From Neostapfia colusana (Eukaryota; Streptophyta; Magnoliopsida; Poales; Poaceae): DNA of 64,000 nucleotides. The position numbers and the translations under genes were made by a program. Positions within the stretch are counted from its first letter, which is position 1. Each line of letters starts with the position of its first letter. The notes beneath the pieces are model-generated. The model was not told the DNA's origin. It was given only the letters and a program-made list of their open reading frames with translations, and did no database searches. Below, piece by piece: positions 48,006 to 57,200 of this stretch. The stretch covers positions 24,960,824-25,024,823 of the forward strand of contig JASWHV010000007.1 in the NCBI GenBank assembly GCA_030760725.1, read 5' to 3'.

Positions 48006-48707
48006 CGGACTTCGCAGCGGACAAGTCCAAACCGGACTAGTCCGCCTGGGGAGGCCGGACAATTCCGGCCCCAAAGAAGTCCGGGTCTGGTCCGCCAACC
48101 GGACTTGTCCGGACACCAAGCCGGACTAGTCCGGCCCCTGGGCACTTAACCTCCCAGGGGCGGCCAGACTTCTCTCTTCACAGACTAGTCCACTCACATC
48201 CTCTCTCAAGCCGGAAGCGCCCACAAATTGGCGATTTTCGCTTTCCTCCACCAAAAATCTCGTCAAATCCACGGATTGGAGACCTAAGGAGTGTGGAAAC
48301 CCTTCCCCGGGCTTCGTTGCTCAAGTTTCGACTCCAAATTCATCACATTTGAAGATTTCAAGAAGTATTCTTGACCTAACAAAAAATCCTTCCTTTTCTT
48401 CATTCTTAGGTCTTTTGCTAGAAACCTCTTCACAAATGTTGTTCCTAGTGTCGATGCGATCATAGCCTAGGAGTATTGCAACTTAATTCGAAATTTTTGC
48501 AAAAAATTGTTAGAGTTAGGGTTCTTCGTGTATAACCCGGACTAATCCGGTTTTGGGCGGACAAATCCGTTCTCGAGCAGACTAGTCCGGTCCTTTTAAT
48601 GGACAAGTCCGGTTTACACAGAACAAACTCCAACTTTAGCCATTTTTAGTGAATTCTCTTGCAATATTCCACTTCCTTAACCTCTAATCTCCTGTCTCTC
48701 AGGAAAT

Positions 48708-50486
48708 ATGTCAAACTCTGACCAAAGATCTCCCCTTTCAAGTCCCACGGCCGAGGAGGCTCGACAAGCCCTTCATCGGCGCGTTGCCGAAGAAAGGACA
48801 GCAAAGGAGGCCCAAGCGGCTAACGAAGCTGTCCGTCGAGAAGCAAGAACAAAGAAGAAGCATGATCTCGACGAAGAGGTACAAATTGTCCAAGCCGTTG
48901 AAGAATCCTTGAAGGATCAACGGAGAAAGAAAAGGGCCGAACGTGAAGCCCAAATCTCCTAAGCTGCTAGTGCCTCAAAGCCCAAGAGAAAGAGGTTGGT
49001 CACCTTGAGAGATAAAGAGCAGGAAAAGGAGAAGGAAAAGGAATCCGAGGGTAGGGTTCCTCGTGATCCAAATAAGGGTAAGGCTCCACTTCCTGAGGAG
49101 CCCAAGAACAAAAAGGCAACTGCCAAAGCACCGAGAAACAGTGCAGGAGGGATAAAAATCAGAGAGAAAGGGCAACCGAAGCCCATCGGCCTCTTAAAAA
49201 TGGCCGCTCCTGCTAGAGACCCAAACTGGCAGCCCAACAATCCGGCATTTGTATTCAAAGGAAAGGGGGCTGAAAAGACGAGAAGGCTAAGGATGGATAA
49301 AGTTTATGACTATGAGAAGCACACAACCGACCCTAGGTTTTGGTGTGACTTTCACTGCGATTACTACCGCTTGGTGTACCTAAAAATGAAGACCCCAGTC
49401 AGTCAAGCTCAATGGGTATATTGGAACTACATTGCCAAAAGGGAGCACAAAGCTTTTGATGCATTGATTGAAGCTGCAAAGCGCCATGGAATCAAGGAAA
49501 TCATGACCTTCAAGTATGACTGGAACATTGAGGTAATTGTGCAGTTCTATATACTTCTCCACCTACGGTGACCGGAAAATCACCTGGATGACTCATGGAG
49601 AGCAGTACTCAGTCACCTATGAGAGGTTTGCACAGTTACTTGGCCTTGAGGAGCACTTGGATCATGAGATTATCATTTCCAATTTCAAGGCAGTGGACAG
49701 GGATCAGCTTGACTATATGTATCCTAGTCATGTTCCCTATGAGGCCGGGCTTGCTAGGAACATCAAGCCGTTCTATAGCATCCTCAACTAGATTCTGAGG
49801 AGGACCATTGCCCCCAAGGATGGAGATGCAGGGGTAATTCAAGGAAACTTAAGGCATCTCCTCCTCTTGATAGATGGTGAAGAGAAGTTAACCTTGTTGA
49901 GCACATTTATGATGACATCTTCAACATCTCTCACACTCCCAACCGCTCATGTGGTTATGCACCGTACATCATGTGCCTAATTGAGAAGGTGTCGGGAATA
50001 GTCTTTGTCAAGGATGTCACTCATCGACCTCTCCGTCCTCAGCTACCCCCCGTTGTGCCAGAACCCTCAAGGAGGAAAAATGCTCAACCTCCGTCCAGCT
50101 CAGCGGCCCCTTCTAGCTCAGCGGCTCCCTCATCATCTCCTCCTCCGCAGTCCATGAGCGGATTCTTCAAGTGCTTCAACGCACTTTTCGCCTCCTGTCG
50201 GCGTGTGGAGGTCCGGACTCAACGCATGGAGAGGCGTTAGGAGAAGTACCTCAAGGCTGTGTGTGACAAGCTTCAGGTACCCATGTCTCCCCTTGAGGAG
50301 AGTGATGGGGAACTCACTCCATATCCAGAGTTCACCGCTTATGAGTTCGCCCAGTTCAGAGAAGATGGAAGCTCTTCCAAGGTCGTGCCTCCATCCACCA
50401 GCGCCGACGAAGAAGAAGAGGATACGAAGGCTACGGAGAGCGATGAAAATGGCGATGAAGAAGAAGACGAAGAAGATGACGAGTAG
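48708..50486 (+). pseudogene. Sirevirus third ORF (env-like region)
   Basis: Open stretches 48708-48962, 48996-49571, 49537-49791 and 50259-50486, separated by stops and frameshifts, form the extra ORF that many Sireviruses carry between pol and the 3' LTR. The start is a highly charged lysine/glutamate region. The middle has a folded-looking part (DPRFWCDFHCDYYRLVYLKM; ITWMTHGEQYSVTYERFAQL), and the end is serine/proline-rich and then acidic. No signal peptide or clear membrane segment is visible, so env function is by position only. Confidence 0.65.
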
Positions 50487-50954
50487 ACTTAGGCGTATCT
50501 TCTTCCCTCTTTTCCTTTTTGGTGCCTTGATGCCAAAGGGGGAGAAATGTGAAAAGGATTTCCTATTTTTTATCATCTTCTAGTCTTATAATAGATCTTT
50601 TGAACATGACTATCTGGTAATAGATTTTTTGGACATGACTATCTGATAATAGATTTTTTGGACATGACTATCTTGTAATAGATCTTTGGACATGGCTATC
50701 TATGTTTTATGTTTTATGCATGACTATCTTTTGTGTAAAACTACATGTTGGATTTTATGGTTGTTTTATGCTTATTGTCTTATCACATTTTTTTAGCACA
50801 ACATGTAGGCACCCCACCATAACATGTGAATGTATACCAACTCCCCTCTTTTACTCTTGCATACATTCAGGGAGAGTTTTGCATACGTACACTTGTTATA
50901 AAAATAAAATTTTTACCTCTCATGTTGAAACTTAATGTGTTGTCATCAATCATC

Positions 50955-50967
50955 AAAAAGGGGGAGA
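50955..50967 (+). promoter_or_regulatory. Sirevirus polypurine tract
   Basis: AAAAAGGGGGAGA immediately precedes the 3' LTR, as required for plus-strand priming in reverse transcription. Confidence 0.85.
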
Positions 50968-50968
50968 T

Positions 50969-52576
50969 TCTAAGTGCATCTAGGCACCCCCGTGGGTTTT
51001 GGAAGATTGATGACGACAAATTAAGAGACTAATGAGCTGCGATGCTCATAAGCACAGGACATTTCCAAGGCGGACACCTAAACTCTCAAAAAGGAAAAAG
51101 ATGTAGAACGGCGTCGAAGACTCGATGAGTAGAAATTAGGGTTTCACTTGAGTCTTTTGTAGTCTAGCCGTGTAAAAGAAAGAGTGTGTGTGTCAAGTGC
51201 ATTGAGATCATAGAAGAGAGCTCAAAGCGTTAGAAGTGTCAAATCCTTAGTGGAGAGAGGTAGAGAGGTAAAGTTGGGCAGGACGGACTTGTCCGGGGAA
51301 GAGGTCGGACTAGTCCAAAAGTCCTACGACTTAGTCCGTATTGGGGCGGACTGAGAGTTGCTGACTGAGATCGGACCTGTCCGTTTTGGTACGGACTAGT
51401 CTGTTTCTCTCTTGGTGAGAGTGTTTTTGGGGCTAAGTCCTGGTAGACCGGACTTATCTATCTCAGTGTCGGACTAGTCCGGGCTAGCCAGACTTGTTCG
51501 TTTTCACACGGACTAAAGGTTTCCGTGTGAGTTCGGGCTAGTCCGTTCTAAGGCCTAGTCCGTATGGGTGTGAGATGATAGTTCCCATGGCTAAGTCTTG
51601 GTAGACCGGACTTGTCCGCCTTAGTGGCCGGATTAGTTCGGGTCCTCCAGACTTGTCCGTTCTCACCCGGACAAATAGTTCATGTGTGAGATCGGACTAG
51701 TCCGGTGTGAGGCGGACTAGTCCGGACTTTCGGTAGGTGGCAACGGTTGGCTTCAGGACTTCTATAAAAGGAGATGCCCCAACTTCATTTAGAAAGACCT
51801 GGAATCCTAGCGCCGCCACAGCGATCCTAGAGCCCCCCTAAGCCTTCTCTCTTGCCTACTCACCCTCTAGAACCAATTCTTGAGTGGATTTGGGTGTGTG
51901 AGGGGAGAAGAAGGAAGAACTTCACGTTTAAGGCTCTCGGAGTGATTTCGTGCACTTGGTGTGACTTGTGGCTTGTAAGATTGGTGGAGTTTTATGGACG
52001 TGATTAAGTGGGAGCCTCAGATTTTGAGCAGCCCCAACACTTTGTAAGTTCACCCTTGAGATAGTGAAGAACCGGGTTGGCCTTAGTGGCGACTTGGTGA
52101 GGGAAGGGTTGTTAAACACGGTCCTTTGTGGACTCTTCAACGGGGACGTAGATTCCTGAGTGGAATCGACCTCGGGCAAAAATCTTCGTGTCATTTTGCA
52201 CTTACATTTCATTGATCATTAGAATTGCTTAGGGTTCGTTCGATCATTTCGCTCGTATAATATTTCAGGTTACAATCTTGCAATCCACCTCAATACTTTG
52301 TCCTATTTGTTATATTAGATTGCTAGATAGTTTATCTGCATTTCGTTAAACTAAAATCTAAAGAAAAACCCATAAAAATCAAGTTTAGACTTTTCAGCAG
52401 TCTGACCGGACTAGTCCGCCCCTGAGCCAGACTAGTCTGGCCTTTTAGGCTTTTCCAGCAGGTTGATCGGACTAGTCCGCCCTTGAGCCAGACTAGTCCG
52501 GCCCATGTGTTCTAATCTCGTTTAATTAAGTCATTTTAGGAATTTTAGCCTATTCACCCCACTCTAGGCAATTTCA
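50969..52576 (+). repeat. Sirevirus 3' LTR
   Basis: Starts TCTAAGTGCATCTAGG (TG changed to TC) and ends CAATTTCA, followed by the ACGAG duplication. TATAAAAG is at 51763-51770. Palindrome clusters lie at 51285-51730 and 52400-52505, collinear with the 5' LTR. Confidence 0.92.
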
Positions 52577-52730
52577 ACGAGAGATTGGCTCCCTACAAAT
52601 GGAGAGCAAGGGTTCTTGGCTTTGTGAATTGAAGATTCAGTTTTACTTCTGGATATGCAATGCTCTTGGAATGAATATTGCCATTGTTCCTGTCTAACAC
52701 GATATAATGGATGCTAGTATCTAGCCACAC

Positions 52731-53020
52731 GAGAAGAAGCTTGTTGCAGAGATAAAAAAGACAGCCAAGACTGGAAAATGAGGCGGCGACCAAAATATTA
52801 GCTCGGCAACTTGTCAGGCTGAGGCAACAAATTATTAATTTGCAAGGCACACGAGCACAGATCCGTGGAGTAGCTACTCACACTCAGGCAATGTATGCGG
52901 GTACTTCAATTTCTGCAGGAATGAAAGGTGCAAGCAAAGCTATAGCAGCAATGAATAAGCAAATGGAACCTGCAAAACAGATCAAGGTCATGAGGGAGTT
53001 CCAAAAGCAATCAACTGAGA
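52731..53020 (+). pseudogene. Captured fragment of VPS2/CHMP2 (ESCRT-III)
   Basis: The translation contains KLVAEIKKTAKTG, then (after one extra A near 52775 that shifts the frame) ILARQLVRLRQQIINLQGTR, QIRGVATHTQAMYAGTSIS, GMKGASKAIAAMNKQMEPAK and VMREFQKQS. This is the central helical core of VPS2, an ESCRT-III subunit involved in sorting into multivesicular bodies. N- and C-terminal parts are absent. The stretch is continuous without introns. It lies in the right part of the CACTA element, separated from the AIR-carboxylase fragment by the Sirevirus. Non-functional. Confidence 0.88.
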
Positions 53021-53035
53021 GCCGGCGGCCAAGGG

Positions 53036-53260
53036 ACGTGACAGGAGGGAGGCGGCGTACCTCGTTGGGATGACGGCGGGGGCGGGCGGCCGGCGGAGGT
53101 CTGAGGAGAAGAGGAGGGGAGGAGGGAGGGAGGCGGCGTACCTCGTTGGGATGATGGTAGGGCAGGCGGCCGGCGGAGGTCTGAGGAGAAGAGGAGGGGA
53201 GGAGGGAGGGAGGCGTCGTACCTCGTTGGGATGACGGCGGTCGGCGGCAGCGGTGTTCCG
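53036..53260. repeat. GA-rich tandem repeat, ~85-90-bp unit
   Basis: About two and a half units containing GGCGTACCTCGTTGGGATGA, CGGCCGGCGGAGGTCTGAGG and AGAAGAGGAGGGGAGG. A related single segment occurs at about 35728-35785 next to the AIR-carboxylase fragment, on the other side of the retrotransposon. Confidence 0.85.
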
Positions 53261-53324
53261 ACGAAGCGGTGGCGGTGCGAGTGAGGAAGAGAGTCGAGTG
53301 GCGGCTGCCGCCCGAGTATATCGG

Positions 53325-53599
53325 GCCTTATAAACGACGGTGTACTTGAACCATCGTCTACAACGTCTTATTTAAGACGGTGTTGTCACCGTCATCTATA
53401 AAGTCTCATACAGGCCCATATTTCGGCCCATGTTGACGAGGGCCTTTATTGTCGACGGTGGGACGTCGTCTATAAGGCTCGAGATATTATAGACGACGGT
53501 ATTAGGTTAACCGTCGTCAATTAATAACTAATTGACGATGGTGGATTCTAGCTGTCGTCAATAATTTGGCCGTCATATATTGTCGCGATTCCTGTAGTG
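53325..53599. repeat. CACTA right subterminal repeats and TIR
   Basis: Copies of GACGACGGT or ACCGTCGTC variants (for example TATAGACGACGGT near 53495) run up to the terminal repeat that ends CCTGTAGTG at 53599. They correspond to the left-end array. Confidence 0.88.
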
Positions 53600-54285
53600 G
53601 TAATATATCGTGTGGAGGGGTGAACAAGCTCATGATGTTGGCTGCAGTGACCCCAGCGATTTTCTGTCGGTAGCGTTACTCGACCAGAGAAAAAGAGAGT
53701 GAAGAGTGACATATAGGATTCATATGTCAGGACCACAATGGTTTAGACCATATTGGTGTAGAGGTATGGATCTGCAATGCACCCATTAAAAAGTTCATGC
53801 ACCTCTAATTATAAAAAAAAAACTTCATGTACCTAACAAGTTCATGGTCATAGAAATATAAAATAAAAATTTATGTATCTAGATGACATAGCTAATAGCT
53901 ATACAAATTCATGAATCTCTGATGCATTTTACTCTAAATATTACTTCAGCATACCTGGACGAAACGTTCGTTATTCCGTTTGAGAACTTGAAAGCTAGCG
54001 CGCACTTAGAATTTTTAGAACTTTCAGGACAAACTCCTCGCCCAAATACATGTACATATGGCAAGAGGTGTCTCTTTGTGAAGAAATTCCATCAGCGTGT
54101 GCATTATTGTAAATTGGTGTTACTCTGAGCGAGCACGCAATCCACTCCTACGCTTATCTCCATGGCTCCATGAACTCAAGGGAGACCAGTTGCTCCCCGT
54201 ACCATCCCAAGAGCTGCTCCAATGACAGCAGTTCATAGTGGCGAAACAGCTCCCTAAGTAGTAGCTGCATTACAGCGGCATCGCA

Positions 54286-57200
54286 ATGCCGACGGCACCA
54301 ATGGCGGTGCCACCTCGCATCTCCATTCTCTCGCTCATCTCCTTCGTCCACCACCACCTGCGCGCGCTCCTCGCCGACCCCGCCGCGCTCCTCGCCGCGT
54401 GCCAGCGGTGCATCGCGCTGCTCGAGCCTCCCCCGCGCCGTCGCTGTCCTCACTCCTCCGACCAGCTGGACGACGGCAGCGACGTCCTCGCCGCGCTCCA
54501 CGGCGCCATCGGCGCGTTCCACCCGGTCTCCGGCGGGCTCGGCGCGGCTTGCTGCCTCGCCGGCGTCGAGGAGGCACTGCAGGCCCCGGCGCTGCTGCCG
54601 GAGCACGGCGAGACGGCCGGGCTGGAAAACCGCCGCGTCGCGGCGTGTGCCTACTTCTACCTCGCGCTCGTGCGGTGCGCGCAGGGGGATGCGTGGCAGA
54701 GCGCCATGCACTTCCTGCAGGCCGTCGCGGTATCTCCCGCCGCGGTGGGGAACGAGGCCGGCCTCGCGCCGCGCGCGCTCTGGGAAGGGCTGTTCGACGA
54801 GGGCGTCCTCGCCAGGGCCGGCTGCGCCGGCGAGGAGGACGCGGCGCGGCGCGCGGCCAGGCGGTACAAGGACTGGCTCATGTACTACAAGGTCGTGGCC
54901 GCCGGGCCGGACGCCGCCGCCGACATGGGAAGCGACGGGTGAGTCGTTACAAAAAGAGGCAACTTTACCGTGACAGTTATAACGGTTTCCACTTTGCGCT
55001 GACAAGCGGCATACGTATCTGGTTCACGCACAGTTAGTGTACATACGTACACGATACGTATGTGGTATGCGTATGCTTCATGGCGCGCCGATGAGGACCC
55101 CTACCCCTCTTTCGTGCTAAAGATGTTATTATGGGGGTGTGCATGCCTTTTGTTCCAATGTCCCTTTCATCTTCCCTTTTCTTTCTTTTCGCCCATGCTA
55201 TTTTCTTTCGCAAAAAAAAACTGTGATGGCATTTTTAAAGATGGATTTAAAGGTTGCATTTTTAGTGACATTGGCAAAAGATGAGAAAAAGCATAAATAT
55301 AAAGAAATCTTATTCTACACAAATTCCTTACCAAGGCTGTGATCATGTATGAGTTATGAGCAGTTCTGATGGCAGGGCATCATCTTGTGATTTCTGAAAG
55401 AAAAATAATAACTTTCTCACTGATTTTTCTCTGTTTTTCTCTGAAACACCCATGATGAAGAACACTTCAAGTCATGGCCATACCATGGTAGACTAGATGC
55501 AGCAAGAAAGGGAATGTCAGCACTTTCTTTTCCAAAAGGGATTTTAAAGACGCCTTTCTGCCAAATGCCATCTTCTCATTCCTGACTAATCCTTGAAGCA
55601 AAGCTGGGGCAAAGATTCTCCACCCACAGCTTGAGACAAACATGTAGGCTAAACCATCCTGACCCACTGCTGCTGCATGCCTGCGAAATGATAAAACAGC
55701 AGCTTATAGAGATATCATCTTGAGCGCTGCTACATTGCCTATATATAGTTCAAAAACCGATAGATGAAATGATGGTGTCAGTGTAGTTGCTACATTGTCT
55801 ATATACCCTGTCTGAAGTAGTGCCTACTAGTTGCTATTTAGTTCCTACTGCTACCCATAGGTGTCGAAAGCAAAGACAGTTGTCTCACCATCTGAAGATA
55901 CAAATATTTCCATGAGCAGGTGTCTTCAGTTAGGGAGATCGGGATGTTCCGTCGCTCCAAGATGGCTGAGTTTTTCAGAGGCAAGTACCTCCTATACACA
56001 TTTTCATGTGATGTAATGTGCGACCTGCATTTGATCGTTGAAACTGGATCTCACATTTTTCCAGGATAGGACGACCCGATCGGTTGATCATGAAGGAATG
56101 AGCGCAGCCTCCGGTGGTCCTACTGGTTTTGCTGAGCTGAAGGATTTTCTCAACATTGCATATCAAGACTCAGGAGAAGATACCAAATGGAGCTCTGACA
56201 ATAGGTGCCTCCATGAGATGCTTGAGGAATCCCAGACGAGTTCGCCTGTTTCCTTCTACTCACATCTTGATTCTAGTGGAGAAAGCGACAGCGAGGTAAA
56301 ACATGGTTAATTCCATCACAGAAAGCTTCGCAGCAAATTAAATAGCTGAAGGAATATAACACTTCCATTTCCAGTGCAAGAACATGTAATTTTGCAAATT
56401 TTTTAACTGTATAGTTATCAGACAGTGCTACTTTTAGATCAGTCAACCATACGGATTGTTTTATAGTGGGTCAGACCCTTCCCGGAGCCTGCGCAGACAC
56501 AAGCTACACGCACCGGGCTGCCTTTTCTTTCTTTTTACCATAATCAGAAAGTGCTATTTTTACATCATTCAGGAGGTACACACCTAAGGAGACCATATTA
56601 TACTGTTGATAGAGTAAATCGGGCCTTTTTTTTCAAGTTGTACTACGATCCTTGGCAGAACCTTGTAAGCAGAGACTTGCAAAACTAATATATAGGGTAA
56701 GATGCATATAATTGCAACATTTACAACCCTGGAGCAGCCAGTAGTTTTAATGCCTTCTAATTCATCTGAAACAGGCAGTTCCACATGACAAAGGGAGGTC
56801 AGCAAAGATTATGCCAATTGATGGAGATTTCTTGTCACCTAAACTCTACGAAAGGTACTTGGTTTCATAATTTGTTATATACCGATTCCCAGGTAGCCTG
56901 ACCCCTTCTTTATCTTGATATAATCTTTCTACAGATCAAACGATAAAAATCTGACATGGTGCACATCTCCTGAAAATGCGGCGATATATGCTCCAGGATC
57001 TCCACTGCACCAAGTCGATGACAACGATATGAAACAAAAGCACTTGCAGTCAAACAGATCACATGGCTCACTGAATAATCTGTCAAATTCGGTCCTAGAC
57101 TTAAAGATTGCAGACTCATGCTCCACATCCAACTACTCAGCCAAGGGCGACATGTTCCTGCAATGCTCACCGAGGAATGACCTCAGATGCTTCACCAACT

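Larger units (their letters stand above)
36037..52576 (+). mobile_element. Sirevirus-type Ty1/Copia retrotransposon
   Basis: A 16,540-bp element with two ~1.6-kb LTRs, flanked by identical 5-bp duplications ACGAG (36032-36036, 52577-52581). PBS, gag, protease-integrase, reverse transcriptase C-terminal half, RNase H, an extra ORF region before the 3' LTR, and a PPT are all present in Copia order. A Gypsy fragment interrupts pol. The palindromic CGGACTAGTCCG clusters in the LTRs, the TGGTATmAGAGC-type PBS and the third ORF point to the Sirevirus lineage. Stops and frameshifts in every gene make it non-autonomous. Confidence 0.93.
27512..53599. mobile_element. CACTA (En/Spm-type) transposon with captured gene fragments
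   Basis: The right end, read inward, is CACTACAGGAATCGCGACAA (from 53599). The left end is TACTACAGTAATTGCGATAA (27512), the first base apparently changed from C. Dense subterminal repeats of the type TATAGACGACGG in both orientations fill 27530-27893 and 53325-53580. Transposase genes TNP2-like (30830-34281) and TNPA-like (28560-30475) are on the minus strand. Fragments of AIR carboxylase and VPS2/CHMP2 lie toward the right end. Without the 16.5-kb retrotransposon it would be about 9.5 kb. Flanking trinucleotides (TGA, GTA) do not match, so no clean 3-bp duplication is visible. Confidence 0.85.
27138..53934. mobile_element. Mutator-like element hosting the nested transposon cluster
   Basis: The left end GAGTAAAATGCATCAAAGG (27138) and the right end, complement of GAGTAAAATGCATCAGAGA (to 53934), are long terminal inverted repeats; similarity continues inward for roughly 150-200 bases. 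Perfect 9-bp duplications TAAATATTA flank it (27129-27137, 53935-53943). Only about 0.7 kb belongs to this element (27138-27511 and 53600-53934); the rest is the CACTA element inserted in it. It is non-coding, so mobilised in trans. Confidence 0.9.

Noticed and set aside
47515..48149. Overlapping open frames on both strands in the minisatellite
   Set aside because: Periodic open frames produced by the 56-57-bp tandem repeat; translations are repetitive and unrelated to any family.
50133..50583. Lysine- or phenylalanine-rich frames at the end of the Sirevirus third ORF
   Set aside because: Out-of-frame readings of the acidic GAAGAA-rich tail.
27138..53934. The whole interval as one giant autonomous element
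   Set aside because: Four sets of termini with different target duplications show successive independent insertions.
54154..55005. 283-codon minus-strand open frame opposite LIN-like exon 1
   Set aside because: Antisense shadow of GC-rich exon 1; no motif, and the plus-strand frame splices consistently through 17 exons.
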